Source: Pomphorhynchus laevis (lineage: Eukaryota > Acanthocephala > Palaeacanthocephala > Echinorhynchida > Pomphorhynchidae). From it: a DNA stretch of 64,000 bases. The notes under the pieces are model-generated. The model made no database searches, was not told the origin of the DNA, and saw nothing but the letters and a program-made list of their open reading frames with translations. Of this stretch, positions 19,931-31,634 are shown piece after piece (positions within the stretch are counted from its first letter, which is position 1; every line of letters starts with the position of its first letter). The stretch lies in contig WNNJ02000199.1 of NCBI GenBank assembly GCA_012934845.2, positions 1 to 64,000 on the forward strand, read 5' to 3'. A program made the position numbers and the translations under genes.

Positions 19931-20640
19931 TCTTTTTTAAATTTATTATTTATATTATTGTGTTGATTTGTATATTTGACTATTTTTTGCTTGATGTTAT
20001 TTTTATAGTAACCTAGTTTAAGATTGTTTATATAAACATTAAACAACAAGGGACTTGGAACGGAACCTTGTGGGACTCCTTTTGAAAAATGGAGCCTAGG
20101 TCGACATTTATTCACCGATTTATTACAGCAGCTCTACGGTTAGTGATAAATGAGCGAATTCAGTCCAGATGTGAACCACTAACACCACATTTCATTAGAT
20201 CGTCAAGAAGAATTACTTGAACTGGTCTATCGGACGCTTTAACTAATAGAAGAAAAGAACATCAATATTTGAGTTTGCCTGCTTTGCGGTAGTCCAACTA
20301 TTACGGGCAATAATTAGATTTGTTATTGTAGAACGACTCTATCTAAATCCGTGTTGGTTGTTGACGAGAATGCTATTACGTTAGATGTGATGTGATAGAG
20401 ACCACGTATCAAAGCGCTCCGTTACTTTACAAGCTATGCATGTAAGACTTCTCGGTATGTAACTTGAAGCAAGGTCTCCGTTGATTTTCTTAAATAGTGG
20501 TCTGATAGTAGATTTACTCCAGTTAGAGGGAATAGTACTGAATGTAATTGAGTGTTGAAATATAAGCAAAAAAGTTTGGCCACAGCAGTCGCAAACTCAC
20601 GGAATCGTATGATAGGAATAGCGTCAGAACTCGAAATTTT
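19931..20640 (-). pseudogene. Penelope C-terminal scrap fused to a decayed LINE RT
   Basis: On the minus strand, 20381-20569 and the flanking sequence carry RT blocks ('IPSNWSKSTIRPLFKK', a damaged 'ASSYIPRSLTCIACKV'). 20030-20115 carries motif B 'FSKGVPQGSVPSPLLFNVY'. The frame then passes directly into 'KLGYYKNNIKQKIVKY' (19930-20020), which is the Penelope C-terminal sequence also seen at 29650-29730. The fusion lies directly beyond the 3' tail of A1. It is a composite of dead fragments and not a gene. Confidence 0.55.
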
Positions 20641-20977
20641 TAATTTTAACTTGATCTAAATAATATAAATTTTTATATAACGAGCATTTATAATCATTTA
20701 TAATTATTTAATTATTAATTATTTAATTTTATTCGACATTTTTTATAAATAGTATAAAATAATTAGACTCAGTTAGCTGATCTGAATTTTAAATCATTCA
20801 CGATTCAAAACGAACTTGGAGCATTAAAATGTTTTCAATTTAAGATGTGATAAAAGCAGCGGATAAATAAAGCAGCTAAAACGTAAAAATCGATTTACAC
20901 ATTAACAGATCATGGAAAATAAAATTATGCATTCTTCACAAATCATTGGTACATGTACAAAAAAATAAAATTCGATT
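20641..20977. other. AT-rich spacer 3' of RPB4
   Basis: Contains GACTCAGTTAGCTGATCTGA (20765-20784), one copy of a dispersed motif also found near 25951, 26137 and 29236. The 3' UTR of the RPB4 gene should lie at its right edge. Nothing else is seen. Confidence 0.4.
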
Positions 20978-21421
20978 TCAATATTGAAAAGTTTTCTTCG
21001 CTCTAATGTCATCTAGCAATCGCTGCAATTGATCGTCATCGATTTTACCCGTTAAACTAGGTATAAGGGTTTTTGCCTCCTCAGCAGATTCAGGACAAAG
21101 ATTAGCCAATGCTGCAGTCTCAAATTGGTGTAAACGTACAAATCCGTTGTTTAGTGTTGAATTACTACCACCTCCAGCAATGGACAGGGCTTCTCGTACC
21201 TCTAAGATCGTTTCAGAGTTTCGGAAAGTGCTGAAGCGCTCGCAGTAGGCAAGAGTATCCGATAGTGCGTCTGGCAACTGGCTGTCCTTGTCAGAGCTTT
21301 GTTGATGATTCCTCCGGTCTTCTAGAAGAAATCTAACTTCACTAATTGATAAAGCAGCGGCATTTTCAAACTCTCTAGGGAATTTCAAATTTGCAGCGTC
21401 CTCTTCTTCCTCGTAGTCCAT
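20978..21421 (-). CDS. POLR2D: RNA polymerase II subunit RPB4
   Basis: The 147-residue protein matches RPB4, the stalk subunit that pairs with RPB7 on RNA polymerase II in the nucleus. Diagnostic stretches are 'EEDAANLKFPREFENA' (6-21), 'SISEVRFLLEDRR' (25-37), 'RFSTFRNSETI' (62-72), 'LANLCPESAEEAKTLIPSL' (105-123) and the terminal 'LLDDIRAKKTFQY'. Length is close to the usual 140-odd residues. A Gly/Ser/Asn insertion (about 82-93, 'AGGGSNSTLNNG') replaces the usual short Lys-rich link. I chose the ATG at 21421. A splice acceptor (GATTATAG|AATTCGACATG) lies 8 nt upstream, so an earlier exon may exist. The open frame also reaches an ATG at 21475. Confidence 0.92.
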   Translation of the reverse strand: MDYEEEEDAANLKFPREFENAAALSISEVRFLLEDRRNHQQSSDKDSQLPDALSDTLAYCERFSTFRNSETILEVREALSIAGGGSNSTLNNGFVRLHQFETAALANLCPESAEEAKTLIPSLTGKIDDDQLQRLLDDIRAKKTFQY

Positions 21422-21479
21422 GTCGAATTCTATAATCAATATTATAATATACAAATTTAGTTTTTGTTCAAACATTTTT

Positions 21480-22150
21480 TAGCATTCTCTTAAATTTGTT
21501 TTTAATGATTTTGCAATTTCTGTTTTTCAAATGAGTATTCTGAAATTTATATCAAAAAATATTTCACTTCTCTAATTTATAATATATTTTTGAATTTTTA
21601 AAATACCAAAAAATAAATAGAACTGTTGATTAAGAATATGTTATAGTGTTGAAGCGTAACTACATGGTGTAGATATGGGTAGTATGTCCGTATTGATAAC
21701 ATTAATTTTATGAAACACTAAATCCTGTGCCATAAATTTTCGCTTTCTACATTTAAGATAGTCAGACGATTTTGAGCAAGTTTTATAAGAAGTAAAATAT
21801 GCTATCAATAGTCGATTTTACAACAATCGTTGCAAATTTTCCCAAATTATTGAGTTTACGTACAGTCTCAAAAACAACTAATTTACCCAAAAACAACTAG
21901 TTTTCAAAAAAAGACAACTATTTTACCTTAAAATAGACAAGTAGTTTATCTAAAAACAACTAATTTACCCAAATTTTACGAAAAATATTAAATGTAGTAG
22001 ACTGTATTATGAAAAGCTACGTCAAAAATATCCTCTTTACGTATAATCGATTTAGATCTTGCTGTAAAACAATAGTATTTATTATATATTAATATTTATT
22101 ATTTATTACAATATTATTTGTAAGTAGATAAGCAACACACATCATGCAAA
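21480..22150. other. AT-rich region upstream of RPB4
   Basis: This should contain the RPB4 promoter and any first exon, but neither is identifiable. 21870-21980 repeats 'AACAACTAATTTACCC' and variants four to five times. No gene is seen. Confidence 0.4.
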
Positions 22151-24440
22151 AAAATCTATTGGTCTTTACTTAGTGTTTGAAAGACGTCTAAGGTGTTCGC
22201 TATGGCACACCAATCGGTAATAGCGATCACGGTGTACTCTCTATGCGACTGTCGGTTTTCAACATGGCCTCTTAAAACTCCAATTTTAAAAAACGTTGTT
22301 GGGGAGGTGTTCATGCTAGTCAACTTGTTGCAAACTTCCCAAAGGACATCTGGGTTCACTTCGGTTCGAATATTCCAGTAGCATTTGATCTTTTTCATGA
22401 GGAATTGAATCATATTTCATACATCGTTGCTCCACTACGTGCCTGCAAGTCAAAACATGGTTATCCACCTTGGTTCGACAGAGAGCTTCTTGATGCTCTC
22501 AGGTCCCGCAACAAATTGTGACGCAAGTTTAGGCTTCCAAACGTGCCTACATCGACCTTCGGAACTTATGCAATAGGCTAAAATTTCATAAACGCTATTT
22601 GTACCAAGATGGTATCGCCAGGGATGCATCTTTGAACCCTAGGAAGTTTTGGTCATATGTAAAAAATAACAAAACTCTTTCATCACAATTAGCTCAAGTG
22701 GCACGCTAGCTGAAACTTAAACCGAACCGTCTCTTATCGCCCAACATGACGCTGATAACTTCTCAGTACAAGCTTCGATTACTGACAAACAGCGTGACTT
22801 TAGTTAGAAGTATGTTCCGATTTCACATTGGTGTTGTGTTCGTCCACTCAGAGTTGATGATGTATTGAACGAGGTTATGGAGCTCTATCCGTTTGTATTT
22901 CCGGGATCAGACAATATTGTCTCCTTTCTCGTCAAAACACTAGCGAATATACTGTGCAATGATTTAACTCTGTTTTTCAGATGTAGCTTGGGCTCATCTT
23001 GAATTTTTGATAGTTGGAAATGTGCGATTGTGGTACCCATTCCCAAAAGGTATCCTGCTAGCTTTTGTCGGACTTTCGATCCTTCAGTTTGACCAGTGTA
23101 TTCTGCAAACTCTTAGAAAAATATTGCAAAAAAATCAGAGATAATCTGAACTATCATCATATACTGATTGATTCTCAACATGGTTTCAGGATTGGACGTT
23201 AATGCCTAATTAATCTACTAACTGCGCGTGAAAAATGGACAGATGCTATGAGTGGTGAGTTTCAGGTTCATACAGTCTTCTTTGACTTTTTGAAAGCCAT
23301 TGATAGGGTGCAACATAACGAAATAGTCTCATTACTGTATCACTATGAACTCCATTTATATATTTGTGAGTGGGTCAGGCAATTTCTATCGAACAGGTCT
23401 TTCAGAGCTTGCTTAGGGAGTGTGCTTTCTGACTCAGTGAATGTTAATCTGGGGTGATGCAAGGATAAGTGCTTGGTTCACTGCTTTATATAATCTTCAT
23501 AAATGATTTGCTACTCGTCTTATAATGATATCATCTAGCTTTCGCACACGATCTTATGATTTAGTCGTTAATTAGAAGTCCTGCTAATCGAGAATCTTTA
23601 CAAAATGATCAGAACTCTCTGTCCAATTGTTGCGAATCTGCTGGATTACGGTTAAATGGACGAGTGTGTACTCATGCAATTAGGTCACCCGTCTGAATCT
23701 CTTAGGTACTATATTGGAGACATTGTCTTAAAGGAAGTGTCTCAAGATAAGTATTTAGGTATTAGCCCATCGATCTTTTTAAACAAAGTTGAACACTGAC
23801 TTCACTCTAGGTAAAAACTACTCAAGCACGATATTGTATAAAAGGAGCATTCGTCAGGTTAAGCTGTTAAATGTTCAAAAGGGTTATTTCCTTCGTTGGG
23901 CCACACTTAGAATACTGCATTCAGATTTGTTTTCCTGTCAGTAAGCGAACACTATCAGACCTGAAATATATTCTTAGGCGTGACTCGAGGCTCTGTGTTG
24001 GCCTAGGTGGTAGTGGCCTAGGTGGTATAAACTCTTAGCCGTATTGGAATGTTGTCGGTACGTGAGAGGCTCAAAGCTTTGGAAATGCCTTGTATATGGC
24101 ATATGTCGAATAGTGCGGTGGGTTATCCCACCAATGTAATTACTAGCCGGGTAGGTAGGCATCGGGGACATAGTAGAATCTTGTATAAATTTCGATTTGG
24201 CAGATTACCGAAAATATTTACTCTCTAGGAGATGTATCAACATGTGGAATTTGCTGCTCAAGGAAATATTTGCTGAGTATGCTGCGAATGGATACGTGAA
24301 CAATGCTGCTATTTAAGAACTCTGCTGAACTATCCTATTCAGCTACGATTTTCACCGCTTCGTTGATTGACTATTTGCTTTTTTGGACTATGCCTGAATA
24401 ACCTTTTGGCTTTGTCATGTATTTCAATAAATAAAATATA
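22150..24440 (+). mobile_element. Decayed CR1-like LINE (element E)
   Basis: Plus-strand fragments can be followed across many frame changes: 'YPPWFDRELLDALRSRNK' near 22460, 'KFWSYVKNNKTL' near 22645, motif A 'VFFDFLKAIDRVQH' near 23280 (Ala-Phe altered), a damaged motif B near 23450, motif C destroyed near 23530, and a thumb/C-terminal part to about 24330. The order and motifs resemble family D at 53-62 kb. It ends in an A-rich stretch with AATAAA near 24425. Old and inactive. Confidence 0.6.
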
Positions 24441-24559
24441 TAATAAAATAAAACGATTTACGTTATAATTGGAATAATAGAGTAAAAAACTACAAAAAAT
24501 AAAATCATAAGTCGATTAAAAGTTGTCTAATATTTTTAGCACCCATCGCCTCCATAACG

Positions 24560-24880
24560 CATGATTAATGTTTAATGATTATTTAATGTTTAATCAAAAA
24601 TTAAACATTTAATTGTTCATTTTTTAAATTTTTATTGTATAGTTATTACAGGAGCAAAGAAGCAGAAATTATCCTATACTTGATTAAAAAATCTCTAATT
24701 TTTTATCAAATAACGGATAATTTCTGCTTCTTTGTTCGTGTAATAACTATATATTTGAAATGGAAGAAGATTATGGGTTTAGTATTTATTATATATTTAG
24801 TATTTTATAGCTCGCTGGACGCTGCTATCATCATCAGAAACATAATTTATATTCTAAAACAAATCTTCTTCTTTTGCTTT
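24560..24880 (+). repeat. Fold-back repeat T, copy 1
   Basis: ATAGTTATTACAGGAGCAAA continuing through GAAGCAGAAATTATCC (about 24639-24674) is nearly the exact inverse of about 24717-24752, forming a 36-bp hairpin with about 42 nt of loop. The following 'TATATTTGAAATGGAAGAAG' and 'TATCATCATCAGA' recur at 41085-41320. Probably a MITE-like element. Confidence 0.65.
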
Positions 24881-26589
24881 AGCGTCTTTCCCGTGTAGGG
24901 ACGGGGTCCGCTGCAAAACGCTAAAACAAATCAAATACACTAAAGATGTACAGGTAGATGTCAACATGAAATCATTAAATACAATTTGGTTGCTATTGTA
25001 ATTCGAAAACATTTAGTCCATTTTAGTTAAGGGATGTTTCTATATTTGTCGATTTCAAGCTGTAAAAATTGATTTGGTTATGGCAAATTTATTTTTATTT
25101 TATAAAAAGTAAATTTAATACGGTAAGAAATACAAAAAATTAGTGCCTGAACAATTTACGTAAATATACATTATATTTTTCTATATATGGATTTAAGACT
25201 TGGAATAACGTATCTGATTATACAACTTAGTATACATCGACACTGATTGTTATCTACCGAATTTGATTAGCCTTTACCGCTAATTAGCTTAGGCCTGAAA
25301 CAATGACGTAAGTAGTCTAAATATATATCTAGGTCAAAACACTTGGTGCTTCATTAACAAGGCTGTTATTAGATATACAATTCTTTTCCAATTTGTTCAA
25401 CCATTTACTTGATTATCAATTTTAAAATTACATATGACCATTTAACATGGTTAGAACTTAAAGTTTTGGTTTTAATTTTGTAATTGAGGTTTACACTATA
25501 ACAACCTTATCTTTAATATAGTTCTTTATTTATAACAATTATATATTACTTACATAACTCTTGTATAGAATTGGAGAAACTAATAATTTCTTATCGTCTT
25601 TCTTTAAAGTAAAGTTTTTTTTCAGTTAACAGCTGATTATATAAAATATATACGGAAGAATTGTTTCTCGTATCTTTGAATATAGGCTGATTTTATTATT
25701 CAATGACAGAGCATACATAATCAGTGGTCAGAGTAGTAACAAACATTACGCAAGTTGGCTGACTTATCTATCTGAACTAACTATTAACTTGAACGATTTT
25801 TATTCTGATGAATTTAGTAAAGAACATAAATTCAATAAATTCAGTGTCTATGAGAACTAAGTGGTTCCTTTAGTATAAATCAAGTTATTGAAACTTTACC
25901 GTCTATTATTATATAATAAAAAGGCTAGAAGGCATTTTGATCAAGCAAATCAGATAGGATAACTGAGTCCATGTAATTTGTACATCACTTAAATTTAAAA
26001 ATATAAATTTTAATCTTAAAATGGTTTATAATTAAGATTTATATAAGGGAAGAATTATTTAAATCTTATGATTTATAATTAAATAGTAATTATGTAATTA
26101 ATTAACTTAAATTATTTATAAGAATGAGTGAATAAATCAGATCAGTTAACTGAGTCTGGATATTTTGTATTTTTTAAATTTAAAAAAGTAAATATGCTAA
26201 CCTTAATATTATTTATAATTAAGATTTATTTGGAGTATTTTTTAAAATTCAATTTTTATTAATTGATTAACTACGTCTAGGTATAGTACATTATTTATAA
26301 ATTAAACGAAATGATAAGCAAAATAAAATAATTAATAAATGAATGGTTAAAAAATTGTCTTGATTATAAATACTTACAATAAAAGTTCTAATTGTTCAAA
26401 CGATTACATTTTAATTATTCGACTGATAACAATTTATTATATAACAACTCCCGAGAGAGAACCTGCGATCAACATGTGCTACGAACCACAATTATCACCG
26501 TGGATCACAAGATCCCGACGTTATCAACGCAATCATCCTATAGAGCGCGAATATTTACCCTGTCGTCCCTTCGGAATCCATTATTAAAA
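24881..26589. other. AT-rich region without genes
   Basis: No coding frame with protein-like content. Two copies of an 'AACTGAGTC' unit occur (25951-25970, 26137-26158) about 187 bp apart, each followed by AT-rich sequence with TTAAATTT and ATAATTAAGATTTAT in common, so this may be a diverged tandem repeat. From 26440 the composition rises toward the retroelement fragment. Confidence 0.4.
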
Positions 26590-27110
26590 AACGATGGACG
26601 GACGAGTTACAAATTAGTTATAACCACCTGATGACCGAAACCACACAAGATCTTGCCAGTCTGATTGTGCTGCTTCCCCTTACACCAGAGCCTTTCTTGA
26701 TGCAATCCTAATATCCTGAATGGGAACACGTATAGAGATCAATAATTGTCTCTAACCGTTGCGCTGAGGTTAAAAGTTCACAGCAGCCAGCATATGTATG
26801 CGCATGTGGCGAACACGTAGATCGAGGAAGCGTACACGCTCTCGATTGGCGACGTTAAAATGCGCGCTTTCCCAGTCATTCAGATGTCAATCAGCTAGTA
26901 AAAAAAGCGCTTTAAGCTTCTTGCATTCCACCCAGACTAGAAACAGTCGGTATGTCGCGAAACGATGAAAAGAGACCAGAATGCGCTATGTTGTCACCAT
27001 GGGACGAGGGTCGAATCCTAATGCGGAACGTTACCTGTCCCAAAACGAATTTCAAGCAGTATCCACGGTCGGCGCAGTCGCCCGATGCTCCTAAGAAAAT
27101 AAAAGGACAA
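26590..27110 (+). pseudogene. Restriction-like-endonuclease tail of a retroelement (H2)
   Basis: Across two frames, 'VCACGEHVDRGSVHALDW' (near 26800) gives a C-x-C...H zinc-knuckle-like start, 'RFPSHSDVNQLVKKAL' (near 26870) is the H-x2-DVN helix, and 'DEKRPECAMLSPWDEGR' with 'VTCPKTNF' (26960-27050) is the nuclease core region with candidate D/P/C residues. The same domain type lies at 13977-14480. The sequence stops abruptly at 27110, where LINE B1 begins in mid-ORF. The copy is truncated on both sides. Confidence 0.5.
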
Positions 27111-29035
27111 AATACAGTCGCCCCAACTCACTCCCTCCAAATCTTCGTGATTCCTACTTTTCTCAACGCCGTTCACATCTCATTCTTATACGTACTAAAC
27201 GTACTCTCTTTTGGCGAAATCAACTCGAGTCATCTTCCAACTCTAAATCTCATTGGAAAATCTTAAACTCAATTCTTTCACGATCATCTACCCCTTTTTA
27301 ATATAAATCGTGGTGAATTTTCTTCTTATCTACAAACTAAGCTATCTAATTTACTTTATCTACTACCCATAGCCCCCTTGTACCCACTCTTCTCTTTAAA
27401 TACTTCCCTCCCAGAGCTATTTCACCTTCTTCTCGTATCGTCTGATGAAGTTTTTTCGGTTCTGCTGTCATTACCTAATAAAACCTCTCCTTCTGACCCT
27501 ATTCCCACTCACTTGCTTAAAAATATCTGCTCCTCTATCTCACCCTTCCTTACCACATTGTTTAACTCGTCCATCCGTAGCCGTACATTTCCTTCCATCT
27601 GGAAATGCACCACTGTTCGTCCTCTCCTCAAAAAGCAATCTATCGACTCTTTACTACCATTTTCGTACCGTCCTATTTCACTTCTCCTAACCCTCTCTAA
27701 ACTCCTTGAGCGTCTTGTTCTTTAGCAAGTTAATACACATCTCTTTTCCTCCCTTCCAAGCCACTTTTCGCTTTAATTACTCTACTGGAATTGCCTGTCT
27801 TAAAGTTTATAACGACTTACTCATCTCGCGAGAACATGAATTATGTAGTGTCATATTTTTTCTTGATCTCTTCCCTGCTTTTGACATCGTCGATCACTCG
27901 ATTCTTCTCCATCGCCTTCGACATGATTATGGCTTCTCTTTACCCACTGTATCATGGTTTCATATCTATCAAACCGAACATTTCGCGTCTATTCTAACTC
28001 TTCTCTCTCCCATCCTCCGTCCTTCCCGTCCGGTGTTCCACAAGGCTCAGTATTAGACACTACGCTTTTCTCTCTTCTTCTCGGTGATTTGTTTTCGATT
28101 TCTCGTAAATTTAACTTCCATGTTATGCAATATGCTGGTGGCATTCTCATCTATGATCAAGCACCTGCTTATCGTATTCGTGATCTTAGTGTTTCTGTTT
28201 CCAACTGTCTTGGCTCAATTTTCAATTATCTTTCTTCTCTTCGTCTTTCTCTGAATCCTAATAAGTCCAAAATAATGTGGATCCTTCCTCGACGCTTCGG
28301 CGTTAAACCTTCCTCCGTATCATTAAATTCTGCAATTCCTATCGTTAACAATCTCGTTTTCCTAGGCGTCCATTTCGACAACAGGCTTTCACTTAAACCT
28401 TTCGTTAGAGGTGAAGTACGCTCATCTACCTTGCTACTCCGCAATCTCCGTCAAGTTCGTAGATTAATCGATTTCCCTTCTTGTATGACTCTCATATCTT
28501 CTCTCCTTTTTTCTAGACTCGATTATTGCCTTAGTATATTTTCGAACTCACCTAAATCCACTATTCTTCCCCTACAACGCATCGTCAACTTATCCGTCCG
28601 AATTCTCTTCCGTCTTCGTTGTTTCTATCATGCATCCCAACATCTTGCTTCTCTCGATTTGCCAACAATTTATTGTCGTGTTCAAATTCGTCTTCTTCTC
28701 GTTACTTTCCGCCTTATAACTTTTCATACCCCTTCATTTCTCAACCTTCCTTTTCTTGATAATTCTCGTCCTGTTTCCTGTTCCTCGCGTTGCTGTAATT
28801 CCCTTCTTTTACATGTCCTAAACTACTCTACCTCCTTTGGATTCCGCTTCTTCCCGGCGGATGCTCCTCTATCGTGGAATCATCTGCCCATTCATATACG
28901 CAAATCAACCTCCATGCCGAGCTTCAAACGCCAAATCTGATCCTATTTAAACAATTTATCAGCTTGACTTTTTCATTTTTGTTAGTGGACTTGTAAGCGT
29001 GCAGGTTGTACGCATTTGCCACGTGAAATAAATTA
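27111..29035 (+). mobile_element. CR1/L2-like LINE family B, copy B1 (5'-truncated)
   Basis: It starts in the inter-domain region after the endonuclease and continues through RT to the 3' tail. Recognisable parts are 'LLSLPNKTSPSDPIPTHLL', 'RPLLKKQ', 'SYRPISLLLTLSKLLERL', a damaged motif A near 27870, motif B '[19 protein letters not shown]' near 28030, and motif C altered to 'QYAGGILIY' near 28130 (both catalytic Asp replaced by Gly). The C-terminal ORF runs to 28940. The tail TTGTAAGC, hairpin 28997-29013, CATTTGCCACGTG and AAATAAATTATTATT ends the copy. Confidence 0.85.
27954..28940 (+). pseudogene. C-terminal RT frame of B1
   Basis: A 328-codon frame from motif B to the end of ORF2. Motif C reads Y-A-G-G rather than Y-A-D-D, so both metal-binding Asp are lost and polymerase activity is impossible. 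'LSLNPNKSKIMWILP', 'LVFLGVHFDNRLSLKPFVR' and the terminal 'PLSWNHLPIHIRKSTSMPSF' match the sister copy B2. Upstream frames are broken at 27720 and 28060. Confidence 0.75.
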
Positions 29036-29434
29036 TTATTAATCTACTCCGTTGAACAATAAAGAAATTGAACAATAAAAAAATTAACTACACATTGAAC
29101 AAAAAAATTATGTTTGAGGCCTATTTGAGGAAACCTGAATTGTAGAAATCAAAAATAAATAATTTCCTTAAAAAAATAATCTACTCCGATGTTTTTTTTT
29201 ATTGAATAATAAAACAAAACAGCGGAGTAGATTATCAAATCAGCTAACTGAGTCTACGTATTTAATATAATTATAAAATAAACAAAACATAATAATGCTA
29301 AATCAAAATTTAATAATTAAATAATAAAATTAATAATTGTTTTTAGATTTTCTATAATTTAAATCAAGTTAAAATAAAAAATTGAAATTTAAAATAAACG
29401 TCATTTTTATGAATTGACTAATAAATAACAGACG
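29036..29434. repeat. Spacer with 13-bp inverted repeat
   Basis: ATAATCTACTCCG (29176-29188) and its exact complement CGGAGTAGATTAT (29223-29235) form a hairpin around an AT-rich loop. A third partial copy, AATCTACTCCGTTGAAC, lies near 29041. A dispersed AACTGAGTC unit follows at 29236-29256. MITE-like, with no coding content. Confidence 0.55.
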
Positions 29435-29575
29435 TTGTATCAGAATAAGAATTAGAGGTCATCAGGAGGAACTGCTATGCTATCAGGTTTCGGCACCTAA
29501 CTCCTCTACCCAACATAGCAGCGGGGCCAAATACATGCTAATGATGCATTTCCTTTGATAAAACTATATAGTATA
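29435..29575 (-). repeat. Dispersed repeat S, minus-strand copy
   Basis: The reverse complement contains 'GGGGCCAAATACATGC' relatives, 'CCGAAACCTGATAGCATAGC' and 'CCTGATGACCTCTAATTC', the three blocks that define repeat S on the plus strand at 15.0-16.7 kb. Confidence 0.65.
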
Positions 29576-29595
29576 TTATTTTAATACAAAGTATT

Positions 29596-30060
29596 TTATT
29601 TATTATCCATCCATAAAAATTTGCCACTTAAGAGTTTAAATTTATTCTTTATATTATTGTGTTGATTTATATATTTTACTATTTTCTGCTTGATGTTATT
29701 TTTATAGTAACCTAGTTTAAAATATGCATCTATTAAATTATTTAAATGATTTTGAAGAAAGCCAATATCTTTACATATTGTTGCAATTCTTAAAATTTTA
29801 TTATTTAATGTATTATATTTTATATTATATGGTATGCATGAATGCTCATGCAAAAATGTTTATTGTAAATTTTAATATGTTATCTACACGATATAAATTA
29901 ATAGTAGTTTTAATTGATGTTAATTTAATATTCATATCTAGATATATTCCTTCTTTATCATTAATATTGGTTTTGTTAAGAATAAGGCTTTCTGGATAAA
30001 TTTGTTCACTAATTGAATAAAAATTATTAGAATTAAATACACATATCATCAATGTATCGA
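29596..30060 (-). pseudogene. C-terminal part of Penelope-like RT
   Basis: Two adjoining minus-strand frames (30052-29846 and 29853-29596). The first starts just after motif C with 'ICVFNSNNFYSISEQIYP' and 'GIYLDMNIKLTSIKTTIN'. The second has 'CIPYNIKYNTLNNKILRI', 'FLQNHLNNLIDAYFKLG' and a Trp-containing end. These are typical of the RT thumb and tail. No GIY-YIG follows at the C-terminus, which agrees with the N-terminal position of that domain in the copy at 11.4 kb. Confidence 0.7.
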
Positions 30061-30090
30061 AACATATATTTCATATTACATTTCATTATT

Positions 30091-31617
30091 ACGTTTTGCC
30101 CGTCTGACTCTGACTCTATCACTTTAACTAATCTTTTTTCTGATTTTAACTATAAATTACTTTCAACAAGCCCAACTCATATTCTCGGCGGTGCTCTCGA
30201 CATCATTGCTGTTCCTAACTGCTTCAATGACTATACCTCCTTGTCAATTACTGATCCTAGTTTGTCCGATCATTTCCTTGTCACTCTTACTCTTACTCGT
30301 CCCCATCCTCCTTCTCCGCCTTTATCTTTATCTACACCAAGTCGACCCTGGAAGATTCTCGATATCCTTGTTCTCTGCACAGCCTTACTCAATTCTTCAC
30401 TCTTTACGCTTCCTCTTAACTATCTCTCTCCCGACGATCTCTGCATTCTGTTTGATTCTGAACTTACGTCGATCCTCAATAACCTTCTGCCTAGTCGACT
30501 TCGACGTTCCCAGCGCTTGCGCCATGCTCCCTGGTTCGATTCTGACTGTAGTCTTTCTAAGCGTCGACTCCGTCACTCTTTTCGTATGTATAAACGCTTT
30601 CTTAAACGTTCACCCAACTCACTCCCTCCAAATCTTCGTGATTCCTACTTTTCTCAACGCCGTTCACATCTCATTCTTATACGTACTAAACGTACTCTCT
30701 TTTGGCGAAATCAACTCGAGTCATCTTCCAACTCTAAATCTCATTGGAAAATCTTAAACTCAATTCTTTCACGATCATCTACCCCTTGTAATATAAATCC
30801 TGATGAATTTTCTTCTTATCTACAAACTAAGCTATCTAATTTACTTTTCCTACTACCCATAGCCCCCTTGTACCCACTCTTCTCTTTAAATACTTCCCTC
30901 CCAGAACTATTCCACCTTCTTCCCGTTTCGTCTGATGAAGTTTCTTCGGTTCTGCTGTCATTACCTAATAAAACCTCTCCTTCTGACCCAATTCCCACTC
31001 ACTTGCTTAAAAATATCTGCTCCTTTATCTTACCCTTCCTAACCACATTGTTCAACTCGTCCATCCGTAGCCGTACATTTCCTTCCATCTGGAAATGCGC
31101 CACTGTTCGTCCTCTCATCAAAAAGCAATCTCTCGACTCTTTACTACCATCTTCGTACCGTCCTATTTCACTTCTTCCAACCCTCTCTAAACTCCTTGAG
31201 CGTCTCGTTCTTAAGCAAGTTAATACATATCTCTTTTCCTCCAACTTATTTCCTCCCTTCCAAGCCGCTTTTCGCTCTAATTACTCTACCGAAATTGCAT
31301 GTCTTAAAGTTTATAACGACTTACTCATATCGCGCGATCATAAATTATGTAGTGTCATAGTTTCTCTTGATCTATCGTCTGCTTTTGACATCGTCGATCA
31401 CTCGATTCTTCTCCATCGCCTTCGTCATGATTATGGCTTCTCTTTACCCACTGTATCATGGTTTTCTTCATATCTATCAAACCGTACATTTCGCGTATAT
31501 TCTAACTCTTCTCTCTCCCATCCTTCGTCCATTCCGTCCGGTGTTCCACAAGGCTCCGTATTAGGCCCTATACTTTTCTCTCTTCTTCTAGGTGATTTGT
31601 CTTCGATTTCCTCATAA
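30091..31617 (+). pseudogene. ORF2 of B2: endonuclease end and RT N-terminal half
   Basis: Starts inside the AP endonuclease with catalytic 'SDH' near 30267, then the connecting region and RT motifs 'SDPIPTHLLKNIC', 'SIWKCATVRPLIKKQS', 'SYRPISLLPTLSKLLERL', 'FRSNYSTEIACLKVYNDLL', motif A '[14 protein letters not shown]' (near 31370) and motif B '[19 protein letters not shown]' (near 31540). The frame ends by a shift before motif C. The first few codons of the open frame belong to the flanking Penelope sequence, so no native start exists. Confidence 0.8.
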
Positions 31618-31634
31618 ATTTAACTTTCCATGTT

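Noticed and set aside
26360-26631. Two overlapping plus-strand frames of 75-79 codons
   Set aside because: AT-rich start, no motif, and they mutually overlap; probably chance frames leading into the H2 fragment.
26625-26645. CCTGATGACCGAAACC resembles a hammerhead core
   Set aside because: Stem II would be two bases or less and stems I and III do not pair; it is more likely part of the decayed retroelement.
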